Program-made: the position numbers and the translations under genes | Shown: positions 8,909 to 17,548 of the stretch, piece by piece | Layout: each line of letters opens with the position of its first letter | Position numbering within the stretch: position 1 is the stretch's first letter | Assembly (NCBI GenBank): GCA_030428785.1 | Contig: JAUIEF010000021.1 | Location: 1-41,718 of the forward strand | Direction of reading: 5' to 3' | Origin: a bacterium | Lineage (GTDB): Bacteria > Planctomycetota > B15-G4 | Length of the DNA: 41,718 bases | Notes under the pieces: model-generated | Told to the model about the DNA's origin: nothing | Database searches by the model: none | What the model saw: the letters and a program-made list of their open reading frames with translations, nothing else

Positions 8909-9595
8909 ATGTGTCGTGCGGTCATCTTCGTAGGACTCTTCGTCGCACTGCTCTCTGGGCGTTCGTCAGCGCAGGTCCCGATCGGTCCACCACCGCCGGG
9001 ACTCCAGAACCAGCTCTCGGCGCTGGCCAACGCCGCGGGGCCGGCGCTGACCTACGACACGACGACCGGCACGCTCAACGGGCACGTGGTCAAGAGCGGG
9101 GACTGGTCGAACAACGAGGTCGGGCGGAAGCTTCGCGGAGCTGCGAATCCCAACGGGGAGCTCTGGTTGAACGAGGCCCTCTGGATCGACAAGAGCTATC
9201 TCATCGGAAGCGAAGCGTTCTTTGCGTTGAGCATCAGTTTGGGCGATCTGACGACGCTCCTCCACGAGCTGAATCATCACGAGTACCTGGAGGATTTCGC
9301 GATCTGGCTCGCTCCGCCGAACGGGAACGGCATCAAGCTGGACTGTGACAAGGGCGGCAGGTGTGCTCACGCCGTCGTCCACCAGGGCACCGCGGACGAC
9401 CTCTGCAAGATCGCGAGCTGCACCGAGGGTCTCTCACCTGAAGAGCTCGAGAAGCTCAAGGAGCGGGCGAAGAAGGCCGCGAAGGCGTGCCGGCGAAGCG
9501 CAAAGCGGTGCAAGTGCGACATCTTCCCGTCTCCCTTGATGGTGCCGAGTTGCAAGCCCGAGGGGTGGGACGGTACCTGCCCCGAGAACTGCTGA
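8909..9595 (+). CDS. Secreted protein with HExxH zincin motif and Cys-rich tail
   Basis: 228 residues from ATG 8909, preceded by an AAGGAAAG ribosome binding site and followed by a signal peptide (VIFVGLFVALLSGRSSA). An HELNHHEY stretch in the middle of the protein matches the HExxH zinc-metallopeptidase signature and sits at the end of a hydrophobic helix (LSISLGDLTTLLHELNH), the usual zincin context. A third ligand could not be assigned. The C-terminal half contains ten Cys residues (for example KLDCDKGGRC, CKIASC, CRRSAKRCKCD, SCKPEGWDGTCPENC) and a Lys/Glu-rich helix, suggesting a disulfide-bonded exported domain. It lies 18 nt before the next exported gene. A secreted metallopeptidase or a metallopeptidase-like binding protein are both possible. 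Confidence 0.7.
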   Translation: MCRAVIFVGLFVALLSGRSSAQVPIGPPPPGLQNQLSALANAAGPALTYDTTTGTLNGHVVKSGDWSNNEVGRKLRGAANPNGELWLNEALWIDKSYLIGSEAFFALSISLGDLTTLLHELNHHEYLEDFAIWLAPPNGNGIKLDCDKGGRCAHAVVHQGTADDLCKIASCTEGLSPEELEKLKERAKKAAKACRRSAKRCKCDIFPSPLMVPSCKPEGWDGTCPENC

Positions 9596-9613
9596 GAGAT
9601 ACAGGAGAGTGTC

Positions 9614-10489
9614 ATGTTGAGATTCGTCCCGAGTGTGATCGTCTCCGGCGTCCTTCTTGTCTCGAGCGCGTCTGCTCAGTCCGTTCCTCTGCCGGAAGAG
9701 CTGGAGGCCGTCTTCACCACGACGATCGGAGATACGATCGTCCACGACTTCACCGGCGGGAAGCGCGTGCGCGGGGATGTCACTTTCGACAACATGGAGG
9801 GCACGCAGTCCGTGTTCATCCGGTGGATCGCCGAGAGTGATGATGGGGCCTATCCGGGTGTCCTGGACCAGGAGTTCACGGTCTCGTTCAAGCCGACGGG
9901 AGTGTGTCGGAAAGCGGGGCAGGGTGACAGTCTCTTCGTGGTCGGCTGGAACGAGCGCCGATCGGAAGTGATCATCGAGCGCTGGGACTTCACCTTCTCC
10001 TTGTTCGGCCAGGTTCCGCACATCCCCACCGGAGCGACCGTCAACGTCGCCGTGGCTCCTTCGCTTGTGCGGCACGAGTACGCCTCCTTCGCCTCGGTCA
10101 CTCCTGCGAAGGGCATGCTCTACAATCACTTCGGCGGGACCGTCCTTTTGCTCCTGGGCGATCCCGTGCACGAGATCGTGAGCGTGGAGGACGGTCTGGG
10201 CCCGGTGACGTTGTTTCATGCCGGGGCTGGTAGCGGCACGCTGATAACCGACCTCGACACCATGAACTCGATCACCGGATGCGTGCACCAATCGCTCGGT
10301 TTCGTGGGGATTCTCACATCGAGTTATGCGTGGGACGGCACGTATCCCGGTGACTTCGACGACGAAGAGTACATCCTCATCATCGACACGGATTCCGACG
10401 GGGTCTTCGAGGCAGTCCAACAAGTGACCGGGATGGCGTCCCTCCAGCAGGTCGTCGGACAAGGCAGCTGGGATCAGTCGTATCAGTAG
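9614..10489 (+). CDS. Exported protein of unknown function
   Basis: 291 residues from ATG 9614 with an AGGAGAG ribosome binding site and a signal peptide (VIVSGVLLVSSASAQS). The mature part is predicted to be mostly beta strand (RGDVTFDNMEGTQSVFIRWIAES, EVIIERWDFTFSLFGQ, GGTVLLLLGDPVHEIVSVEDG) with two Cys. A late DTDSDGVFE stretch resembles a calcium-binding EF-like or dockerin-like loop, but only one copy is present. No family was recognised. It is the third gene of the likely 8403-10489 operon of small exported proteins. Its close spacing and shared export signals suggest a joint extracellular role with the zincin-like neighbour. Confidence 0.65.
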   Translation: MLRFVPSVIVSGVLLVSSASAQSVPLPEELEAVFTTTIGDTIVHDFTGGKRVRGDVTFDNMEGTQSVFIRWIAESDDGAYPGVLDQEFTVSFKPTGVCRKAGQGDSLFVVGWNERRSEVIIERWDFTFSLFGQVPHIPTGATVNVAVAPSLVRHEYASFASVTPAKGMLYNHFGGTVLLLLGDPVHEIVSVEDGLGPVTLFHAGAGSGTLITDLDTMNSITGCVHQSLGFVGILTSSYAWDGTYPGDFDDEEYILIIDTDSDGVFEAVQQVTGMASLQQVVGQGSWDQSYQ

Positions 10490-10553
10490 CGGAGCGGCTG
10501 GAGCCGACGCCCGGATCGAGGTGAAGCCGGTCGACGACTGACCGGGCAAGCAT

Positions 10554-10826
10554 CTAGTGTCCGGCGCCGGAAGTTCGTAAGCAAAAAGCAGCCACGAAGC
10601 CTTCGGGCGCGGCTTCGACGACCTCCACCGTGAAGTAGGAAGTGCTGTGTTCGTCGGAGGCGAGCGTGTCGCCCTCGAACTCGCGGCGCCCCTTCTCCAT
10701 CTCGACGCGGAACATCGTGCCGACATCGAAGGTCCGTGCGAGATCGACGAACTCGGGCGGCGCCTCCTGCGCGGACATGAGGCCGACCGCGAGGCTCAGC
10801 ACGATCGTGATCGGGACGTGACGCAT
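10554..10826 (-). CDS. Small exported protein, possibly truncated
   Basis: 90 residues from ATG 10826, with a strong GGAAGAAGGA ribosome binding site and a signal peptide (ITIVLSLAVGLMSAQE). The mature part of about 70 residues (FVDLARTFDVGTMFRVEME, then STSYFTVEVVEAAPEGFVA) looks like one end of a beta-rich domain and stops abruptly after LRTSGAGH, so it may be a 3'-truncated gene. It converges on the exported gene ending at 10489 and lies beside a decayed response regulator, which supports erosion at this locus. Function unknown. Confidence 0.55.
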   Translation of the reverse strand: MRHVPITIVLSLAVGLMSAQEAPPEFVDLARTFDVGTMFRVEMEKGRREFEGDTLASDEHSTSYFTVEVVEAAPEGFVAAFCLRTSGAGH

Positions 10827-10901
10827 GAGGATCCTTCTTCCGTCCGGGGAACGAGAGCATAGGCGACCTCTGGGAACCGCCGCGAGCGCGCCGCACGAGC
10901 G

Positions 10902-11220
10902 ATGGGTCCGCACCTCGAGACCATCGTGCAGAGCCTCGGGCAGGAGGTGTGAGGCCTGGTCGCCACCGCGGAGGACGCGTACGAGGCCGCCGAGTCCGAC
11001 CCACCCGACCTCGTCCTGATGGACGTGCGCCTCGACGGGGGCGCGGACGGCGTCGAGACCGCTCGCGCGCGCCACGGCTGCGCCGTCGTGTACAGGACGG
11101 CCTCCGCCGACCCGCGCGCTTCTCCGGCCTCGTGGCGGCTTCAGAGGGCGAGGGCTTCGTGTCCAAGCCGTTCACCGGGACGGCGTGCGCAGCGCCATCG
11201 TGGACACGCTGGGTCCCGGC
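10902..11220 (+). pseudogene. Decayed response-regulator receiver domain
   Basis: Reading from 10902 gives HLETIVQSLGQEV, then an in-frame TGA at 10950-10952, then GLVATAEDAYEAAES, PPDLVLMDVRLDGGADGVETA (with the phosphoacceptor-type Asp in LMDV) and CAVVYRTASADP. The continuation needs frame changes: GEGFVSKPFTG (conserved Lys-Pro-Phe near 11165-11173) is in a second frame and GVRSAIVDTLG in a third. These are the alpha1, D/T/K core and alpha5 landmarks of a CheY-like receiver, so this is a broken gene with one stop and at least two frameshifts. The N-terminal acidic pocket is missing. From 11221 to about 11500 an open stretch continues (RLHALGVARHLGCEALTLDF and onward) that I do not recognise; it may be the rest of the same locus. 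Confidence 0.7.
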
Positions 11221-11577
11221 GGGCGCGCGCGTCCCGCCTGGGATCGCGAGGCCGCGCTGCCCGCCCGCCGGCTGCACGCGCTGGGCGTCGCCCGGCACCT
11301 CGGCTGCGAGGCGCTCACGCTGGATTTCCTCGTGCAGGTGGTGCCCGGCATGCTGGAGTCCCGGAGCGCGCCGCTGACGGAGGCGCCGCGCAGCGGGCGC
11401 ATCCCGGTGGACGGTGCCCGACGGTTCGCGGAGTTCATGGACGGGGTGCTGGGACGAGCCGCGCCGGTCGTGACGGTCGCGGGCTGCGGTCAACGCCCGA
11501 GTGCGCGTTCGAGCAGCTCAACTGGTCACCCGCCCATTCGGTCACCCAGCCGGAGTGACGCTTCGATCCTCGCCCCA

Positions 11578-11675
11578 CGAGCCGATGTCCCGCCAAAGGC
11601 GGGACGAGGCGGCCGATCCATCCCCTCCCTCCCTCCCTCCCTCCCATCCACTTCACTCCCGCCCCCCGGGGCGGG
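11578..11675. repeat. Double-hairpin intergenic repeat, copy 2, with CCCT microsatellite
   Basis: Same order as copy 1: CGAGCCGATG lead-in, arms 11587-11594 and 11598-11605 (GTCCCGCC / GGCGGGAC, loop AAA), then CTTCACTCC and arms 11658-11665 and 11668-11675 (CCCGCCCC / GGGGCGGG). Between the hairpins this copy carries about five tandem CCCT units at 11623-11645 that copy 1 lacks. The remaining 11676-11833 shows no gene. Confidence 0.7.
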
Positions 11676-11833
11676 TGGCGGGGTGCTGAGGTGGCGCGGG
11701 GTGGTGTCCGGGCCTGCCGGATCCAGGAGGATCACCGGAGGCGATGCCGAAGCATCGCCGAGGATGAGCCGACGCAGAGCCCGGCGCGTCCGGGCGCCGC
11801 CCCGCGCCGCCTCAGCGCCCCGCCGCTCGCCCT

Positions 11834-12295
11834 CTAGTGAACGTGTCGGTGCTCGATCTCCTCGGAGGTCGCTTCGCGGACCTCCTTGATCTCGACCTCG
11901 AAGTTCAGGGCCATGCCGGCGAGGGGGTGGTTGGCGTCGAGCTTGACGGAGTCGTCGTCGACGCCGACGACGGTGAGGATGTGGATGCCGTCGTCGCTCT
12001 CGGCCTGGAGCTGCATGCCGATCTCGATCTTGACGTCGGGGGGCAGGTCGCCGCGGGAGACCTCGGTGATCATCTCCTCGTTGCGCAGGCCGTAGGCCTC
12101 CTCGGGGGGGATGCGCACCTGGAGGGAGTCGCCGGAGGTCTTGCCCTCGAGCTCCTTCTCGAGCCCGGGGATGAGCGAGCCGACGCCGTGGACGTAGGCG
12201 AGGGGGGCGCCGCCTTCGGAGGAGTCGAGGACCTCGCCGGAGTCGCTGGTGAGCTTGTAGTCGATGGTGGCGACGGTGTTCCGGGTGATCTGCAC
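11834..12295 (-). CDS. slyD: SlyD-like FKBP-type peptidyl-prolyl cis-trans isomerase
   Basis: 153 residues. The FKBP part is split around an insert-in-flap as in SlyD: SGEVLDSSEGGAPLAYVHG, GSLIPGLEKELEGKTSGD and IPPEEAYGLRNEEMITEV, then the insert, then HPLAGMALNFEVEIKEVREAT. The NHPLAGMALNF motif is diagnostic of the SlyD branch. It ends in a short His-containing tail (HRHVH) rather than the long metal-binding tail of the E. coli protein. GTG 12295 is chosen because an AGGAG lies at the right distance; an in-frame ATG at 12334 would add 13 residues with no better signal. Cytoplasmic proline isomerase and chaperone. Divergent from the rRNA methyltransferase gene; the 279 nt between them hold no other gene. 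Confidence 0.9.
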   Translation of the reverse strand: MQITRNTVATIDYKLTSDSGEVLDSSEGGAPLAYVHGVGSLIPGLEKELEGKTSGDSLQVRIPPEEAYGLRNEEMITEVSRGDLPPDVKIEIGMQLQAESDDGIHILTVVGVDDDSVKLDANHPLAGMALNFEVEIKEVREATSEEIEHRHVH

Positions 12296-12574
12296 GTCTC
12301 GCTCCTGGGCTGTCGGGGTCGCGGGGGCGACCATAGCAAGGCCCCGTGGGGGCGTGCAGGGAAATGCGGGAGTCGCGGCGGCGCGCGGCGGAGGCGGTGT
12401 CGGGGGGCGTGGCGAGGTCGGTCGGACGCGGCGTCGCGGGTCGCCCGGGAGCGGGGGCGCGAGGGGGCCGGGCGGAGCGGGCATCGCGACTCCGGACCGG
12501 TGGGTCCGCCTCGATTCCCCGAATGAACGGCTCGTGAGGGGCGACAAAAGGAGCGGGACGGCTACGATGCGGGG

Positions 12575-13720
12575 ATGCCCACCACCCACCACTACGACAT
12601 CCCGTGCACCCTCGGCCTCGAGGGAGCGCTGGCGGACGAGCTCGAGGCGCTCGGCGCGGAGGACATGCGGACCCGGCGCGGCGGGGTCGTCTGCACGGGC
12701 GACCTGACGTTCGGGTATCGCGCCTGCCTGTGGCTGCGTTCGGCGATCCGGGTGCAGCACGTGCTCGGCGAGTTCGAGGTGCTGCAGGAGAAGGACCTCT
12801 ACGACGAGGTGCGCGCGCTGCCGTGGGAGCAGTGGATCACGCCGGACGACACGCTCGCGGTGCACGCGACGGTGCGCGACAGCGTGTACACGCACGCGGG
12901 CTTCGTGGCGATGCGCGTGAAGGACGCGATCGTGGATCGCATCCGCGCGCAGGAGGGGCGGCGGCCGAGCGTCGACAAGAAGACGCCCACGCTGCCGTTG
13001 CACATCCGGCTCAACAAGGGCAAGGCGAGCCTGGCGCGCGACTTCGCGGGCGAGAGCCTGCACAAGCGCGGCTACCGGCCGATCCAGGTGAAGAGCCCGC
13101 TCAACGAGGCGACGGCCGCGGGGCTGCTGCTCACGGCGGGCTACGACGGGACGGGGTTGTTCGTGGACCCGATGTGCGGGTCGGCGACCTTCCTCGTCGA
13201 GGCGGCGTGGATCGCGATGGACCGCGCGCCGGGGCTCGACCGGCGGTTCGCGTTCACGAACTGGCCGGACTTCGACCGCGACGCGTGGCACGACATCGTG
13301 GGCGAGGCGCTCGACCGGATCCGTCCGGAGACGGAGGCGCGGTTCATCGGCGTCGACCGGCACGCGGGGGCGCTGACGCTCGCGCAGGAGGCGGTGGACG
13401 CGGCGGACGTCGGCGCGGTGGTCAAGCTCGAGAGCGGTGACGCGGCGACCTGGCGTGCGCCGCGCGCGCCGGACTGGGTCTTCACGAACCCGCCCTGGGG
13501 CGAGCGCCTCACGGAGGACGTCGAGGCGAGCTGGGCCGCGCTCGGCGAGTTCCTGCGGAGCTGCCCCAGCGCGAACGCCCACGTGCTCTCCGGCAACAAG
13601 GAGCTCACGAAGTTCCTGAAGCTCAAGGCGGACAAGAAGTGGGAGGTCCGCAGCGGTCCCATCGACTGCCGGTTGTTGCGGTACGTCGTGCGCGAGAAGG
13701 CGACGAACGGGACGCCCTGA
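12575..13720 (+). CDS. THUMP-domain RNA guanine-N2 methyltransferase (RlmL N-terminal type)
   Basis: 381 residues. An N-terminal ferredoxin-like/THUMP region (IPCTLGLEGALADELEALG, then LHIRLNKGKASLARDFAGESLHKRGYR) is followed by a Rossmann methyltransferase with LFVDPMCGSATFLVEAAWIA (SAM-binding motif I) and VFTNPPWGERL (the N-P-P-W/Y catalytic motif of N2-guanine methyltransferases). The length and order match the N-terminal m2G2445 methyltransferase half of RlmL/YcbY and related Trm14-type enzymes; the second RlmK-like half is absent. Predicted to modify 23S rRNA using SAM in the cytoplasm; the exact target base is not determinable here. ATG 12575 precedes the conserved IPCTLGLE start of the family. 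Confidence 0.88.
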   Translation: MPTTHHYDIPCTLGLEGALADELEALGAEDMRTRRGGVVCTGDLTFGYRACLWLRSAIRVQHVLGEFEVLQEKDLYDEVRALPWEQWITPDDTLAVHATVRDSVYTHAGFVAMRVKDAIVDRIRAQEGRRPSVDKKTPTLPLHIRLNKGKASLARDFAGESLHKRGYRPIQVKSPLNEATAAGLLLTAGYDGTGLFVDPMCGSATFLVEAAWIAMDRAPGLDRRFAFTNWPDFDRDAWHDIVGEALDRIRPETEARFIGVDRHAGALTLAQEAVDAADVGAVVKLESGDAATWRAPRAPDWVFTNPPWGERLTEDVEASWAALGEFLRSCPSANAHVLSGNKELTKFLKLKADKKWEVRSGPIDCRLLRYVVREKATNGTP

Positions 13721-13756
13721 CGCGCGGGGTTCCGCGTCGGTCGAGTGTCTGACGGT

Positions 13757-13874
13757 CCGAGCGAGGTCGAGGGAGGTCCTCCCGGCCGACGGCCGCTCGG
13801 GAACGGTGGCTCGCTGCCTGCGCCTGCGGCTCGTCTCCATGTCGTCCGGGAGGACCTCCCTCGACCTCGCTCGG
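13757..13874. repeat. 118-bp element with perfect 29-bp inverted arms
   Basis: Arms 13757-13785 and 13846-13874 are exact reverse complements over 29 bases, with a further CGAC/GTCG match just inside and a loop of about 60 nt. The element begins 37 nt after the methyltransferase stop. It could be a MITE-like or REP-like element, or an unusually strong transcription terminator. No target-site duplication was recognised. The rest of the 13721-14173 interval holds no gene that I can support. Confidence 0.85.
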
Positions 13875-14173
13875 CGGCTGGCTTCGCGGGTGGGGGCGCT
13901 TCGGGCGTCCCGCGTGGATGGGGGAGACGGTTGCGTGGGCTCGGTGGAGTCGCGGGCTGTAACGCGTGGTTCGCGTCGACGACCAGGGAGCGTTCGCTGG
14001 TGGGTTGACGGGCGTCGTCGGGACGTGCAGGTTGTGCTCCCGGACGCGGCGCCTGTGCGCGCACCGGATTCGTGATCCGAGAGATCCCACCCGTTCGGCC
14101 CCATTGAAGCGCGGCTGGCAGGACCTGCGGCCGCCCCGAGCGTGTGGGATCCACTTCTTCCGGGGGAGCGCAC

Positions 14174-14790
14174 GTGGGTCGGTACGCGGTGCTGCTCGAC
14201 GGGGGATTCGTGACCAAGGTGCTGCGTCGCCGGCACGGTCGGTTCCCCGCGGCCCGTGACGTGGTGGCGGAATGCGATCGCATCCAGCAGCTCCCGCACT
14301 GGCCGGCCACGAACTCCTGCGCATCTACTGGTATGACGCTCCGCCCGCGACGGGTGCTCTCACGAACCCGCTCGACGGAAAGCGCATCGATCTCGCGAGA
14401 ACCCAGCAGTACGACGAGAACAAGTCCCTCCAGGACGCGCTCGAACTGACACCGCACTTCGCACTGCGGATGGGCGTGCTGGACGTCAGGGGCTGGCGGA
14501 TGGCCGGTGGCAAGCTCTCCAAGGTGGCGAAGCGCGCGGGTCAGGGCTTGCAGGTGGCGGACATCCAGCCGGACATCTCGCAGAAAGGTGTCGACCTTCG
14601 CATCGGCCTGGACATCGCGCGACTCTCGCTGCGACGCCTGGCGGACGCACTTGTCGTCGTCACGGGCGACAGCGACCTGGTGCCGGCGTTCAAGTTCGCT
14701 CGTCGCGAAGGCCTCCTCGTGTACCTCGATCACCTCGGCGCGAAGTCGGTCATGCGCTCACTGAAGGTGCATGTCGACCTGACCCTCTAG
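14174..14790 (+). pseudogene. NYN-domain (PIN-like RNase) gene with a single-base frameshift
   Basis: GTG 14174, five bases after GGGGGAG, starts GRYAVLLDGGFVTKVL, the first strand and catalytic Asp of an NYN/LabA-type PIN-like nuclease. This frame runs through DVVAECDRIQQ. The rest of the protein (LAGHELLRIYWYDAPPATG, then DALVVVTGDSDLVPAFKFAR with the second acidic motif, then GLLVYLDHLG) continues in another frame. The switch falls near 14291-14297, where restoring one G after CTCCC would give QQLPALAGHELLR and a normal protein of about 205 residues. So the sequence carries a one-base deletion: a true mutation, a sequencing error, or a programmed shift. A separately started C-terminal piece from 14272 would lack the first catalytic Asp. 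Confidence 0.75.
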
Positions 14791-14829
14791 GAGCTCGCTC
14801 GACTTCCTCTCAGGCGAGCTCAGGGCGCG

Positions 14830-17256
14830 TTACCGCGCCTCGAGTTCCGCGATGAGGTCGGCCATGACGCGCACGGCTTCCTGGAGCCAGGCGTCGACGC
14901 GACGCGGGCGGTCGGGGTCGTCGACCTCGGCGGAGTCCTCGTCGGCGTCGTCCGTCGTGAGGTCCTCGGCGTCGTCGAAGGGGCCGGGCTCGTCGGCGGG
15001 GTCCTGCTCGACGTCCGGGTCGCCGACGACGTGGCTGTGCGGGTCGGCGTCGAGGAGCTCCTCGGCGGTCGCGGCGTCGAGCGGCTCGGGGTAGCCCTTC
15101 GCGGTGCGCCACGCGGTGAGGATGGCCTGGCGGCGCTCCTCGTACTCCTCCTGCTCGCGCTGGCGGACCTCGAGGCTCAGCGGGACCGTCGTGTCGGCGC
15201 GCACCTCGCGCAGGAGGTCGAGCTCCTTGACGAGCAGCTCGAGGTCCGGGTCCGTGCCGACGCGCGCGGCGCTCCTGCGGCGCAGCTCGGGGATCGCGGC
15301 GGGGATGACCGCGTCGTCGCCCGGTCGCTTGCGCAGCGGGAGGCCCTCGATGACGTCCCACGCGAGCGCGCCCTCCATGGAGCTCTCGCCGATCTCCTCG
15401 GGGTCGTAGGTCGCGGGCAGCTCGATGTCCGGCGTGACGCCCGCGTGCTGCGTGCTCTCGCCCGTGACGCGGTAGAACTTCGCGATCGTCACGAGCAGGC
15501 GGCCCGTGCCCGACTGCGTCACGGCCTGCACCGTGCCCTTGCCGAACGTGCGCTCGCCGAGCACGAGGCCGCGGCGGTGGTCCTGCACGGCGGCCGCGAC
15601 GATCTCACTGGCCGACGCGCTGAGCCGGTCGACGAGCACGATGAGCGGGCCGGTCCACACCGCGCGTCCGCTGCCGCGCAGCACCTGCACGTCGCCGCGC
15701 GCGTCGCGCACCTGCACGACCGGTTTGCTGCCGAGCAGCAGCCCGGCGAGCTCGTGCGCCTCGGTGAGCGAGCCGCCGCCGTTGCCGCGCAGGTCGAGGA
15801 TGACGCCGTCGATGCCCTCCTCCTCCATCTCCGCGAGCAGCCGCGCGACGTCGCGCGTGCCGCTCTTGAAGTCGGGGTCGCCGGCGCGCGCCGCGTCGAG
15901 GTCCATGTAGAAGGCCGGCAGGTCGACGACGCCGATGCGCAGCGCCTCGCCGTCCGGGCCGAGGACCTCGGGGAGCACGTCGTCGGCGATCGCGCCGTCG
16001 TCGCGCAGCTCGATGCCGCCGCCGCGTTCGCTGCCCTCGACGAGCGCGACGTCGTCCTCGCCGTCGACGCTGTAGATCATGCCGCGCGCCGACTGCTCCT
16101 CGAGCTTCACGCGGTCGCGCACGATGTCGATGACCGCGGGCGGCGCGCCCTCCGGCGCGTCGGCCTCCATGACCTGGAGCCGCACGATCGACCCGCGCTC
16201 GCCGCGGATGATCTGCACCGCGTCGTCGAGCCGCCAGCCGACGATGTCGACCATCGGCCCTTCCTTGCCTTGCGCGACGCCGACGATGCGGTCGTTGGGC
16301 TGGAGCCGCCCGTCCTGCTCCGCGGGTCCGCCGGGGATGATGCGCTCGACGCGCGCCCACTCGCCGTCCGGTCGCAGCAGCGCGCCGATGCCCTCGAACG
16401 ACAGGCTCATCTGCATGTCGAAGTTGTCGGCGAGACGCGGCACGAGGTACTGCGTGTGCGGGTCGTACGCGTCGGTGAGCGCGGTCATGAAGAACTGGAA
16501 GATGTCGCGCTCGTGGTACTGGCCGACGCGGCGCAGCTGCTCCTGCTGTCGCTCGAGCAGCCGCTCGCGCGCTTCGTCGCGCGTGCGGCCGGCCATCTCG
16601 AGGCCGAGGATCTGCGACGCGAGGCGCTTGCGCCAGTAGTGGTCGAGCTCGCCCTCGGTCTCCGCCCAGGGCGCGTCCTCGCGGTCGAGCTCGAGCTCCT
16701 CGTCGGTGTCGAGCGGCAGGTCGGAGAGGTCGCCCTCGAGCACCTGCACGACCCACGTGAGCCGCTTCACCTGCCGCTCGTGGTAGCGGTTGAACATCGT
16801 GAACGCCGGCTCGAGGTCGCCCTCGCGGATCGCGTCGTCGAGCGTCGTGCGCCACGGCTGGAACGCGTCGATGTCGGCGCGCAGGAGGATCGCGCGGTTC
16901 GGGTCGAGGAACTCGACGTAGTTGTCGAAGACGCGCTCGGAGATCGTGTCGTCGACGTCGAGGCCCAGGTAGTGCGCGCGCGGCAGGCGGCGCGCGAGCT
17001 GGCGCGCGTCCTCGGACTGCTCCTCCGTGGGCGTGAACGGCTCGACGACCGCGTCGTCGTCGCCCGCGACGGGCGGCAGCGCGACGATCGGCACGACGCC
17101 CGCGACCTTCGGCTCCGACGCGCTCTCGCTCCCGGTGACGAGCGGCCGCGCGAGGACCACCGCGACGAGCAGGGCGGCGAAGGCCAGGAGCGGCGCGAGC
17201 AGGGAGGCGCCGCGCTGACGACGCGCGGCGGTCGGGTCGGCACCGGTCGTGGGCAT
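14830..17256 (-). CDS. prc: Carboxy-terminal processing peptidase (S41, Prc/Tsp type)
   Basis: 808 residues. An N-terminal membrane anchor or signal (LLAPLLAFAALLVAVVLARP) is followed by the helical Tsp N-terminal domain (YVEFLDPNRAILLRADIDAFQPW, DYxHE-like helices), a PDZ domain (FEGIGALLRPDGEWARVERIIPGGPAEQDG, then LQPNDRIVGVAQG) and the S41 catalytic core. The core shows VILDLRGNGGGSLTEA, SASASEIVAAAVQDHRRG (nucleophile Ser) and GERTFGKGTVQ (catalytic Lys), with TPDIELP downstream. The C-terminus is a long acidic tail unlike E. coli Prc. ATG 17256 has GGAG at good spacing; an ATG six codons earlier is possible. Predicted periplasmic protease that degrades or trims proteins from their C-termini. 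Divergent from the two-component genes. Confidence 0.9.
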   Translation of the reverse strand: MPTTGADPTAARRQRGASLLAPLLAFAALLVAVVLARPLVTGSESASEPKVAGVVPIVALPPVAGDDDAVVEPFTPTEEQSEDARQLARRLPRAHYLGLDVDDTISERVFDNYVEFLDPNRAILLRADIDAFQPWRTTLDDAIREGDLEPAFTMFNRYHERQVKRLTWVVQVLEGDLSDLPLDTDEELELDREDAPWAETEGELDHYWRKRLASQILGLEMAGRTRDEARERLLERQQEQLRRVGQYHERDIFQFFMTALTDAYDPHTQYLVPRLADNFDMQMSLSFEGIGALLRPDGEWARVERIIPGGPAEQDGRLQPNDRIVGVAQGKEGPMVDIVGWRLDDAVQIIRGERGSIVRLQVMEADAPEGAPPAVIDIVRDRVKLEEQSARGMIYSVDGEDDVALVEGSERGGGIELRDDGAIADDVLPEVLGPDGEALRIGVVDLPAFYMDLDAARAGDPDFKSGTRDVARLLAEMEEEGIDGVILDLRGNGGGSLTEAHELAGLLLGSKPVVQVRDARGDVQVLRGSGRAVWTGPLIVLVDRLSASASEIVAAAVQDHRRGLVLGERTFGKGTVQAVTQSGTGRLLVTIAKFYRVTGESTQHAGVTPDIELPATYDPEEIGESSMEGALAWDVIEGLPLRKRPGDDAVIPAAIPELRRRSAARVGTDPDLELLVKELDLLREVRADTTVPLSLEVRQREQEEYEERRQAILTAWRTAKGYPEPLDAATAEELLDADPHSHVVGDPDVEQDPADEPGPFDDAEDLTTDDADEDSAEVDDPDRPRRVDAWLQEAVRVMADLIAELEAR

Positions 17257-17502
17257 CAGGTGCTCCGGGGGCATCGGGGGGGCCGGGGACGGCGGGAGAG
17301 GTCGGGCGGGTCGGCCCGGCGGGAGGCCCGGCGCGCGTCCCAGGATAGCGCGCGCGCCGCCGCGGTCGGGCGGCGGATCGGCGGCGGGCGGCCCGGGCCC
17401 GGGCGTCGGACGGCCCCGCCGCCGCGCCCGGGAGTGCGCGACGTCGGCGGCCGGCCGACGTGACGCGGACATTACCGCAGGCGTTGGACGGCCCCGCGCG
17501 CG

Positions 17503-17531
17503 TTGCGGCCCTCCCGGAGGCGGCGTAGGTT
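17503..17531 (+). promoter_or_regulatory. Weak candidate promoter for the two-component operon
   Basis: TTGCGG at 17503-17508 and TAGGTT at 17526-17531 with a 17-nt spacer, ending 17 nt before ATG 17549. Each box matches the sigma-70 consensus at only three of six positions. The remainder of the 17257-17548 divergent interval shows nothing clearer. Confidence 0.25.
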
Positions 17532-17548
17532 CCAGGTGGGACCACGAC

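Noticed and set aside
15031..17463. Very long open frame on the plus strand opposite the Prc gene
   Set aside because: Arg/Val/Asp-rich nonsense composition without motifs; an antisense shadow caused by GC-rich third positions. The same applies to long frames opposite the kinase at 21507 and the genes at 1384 and 32379.
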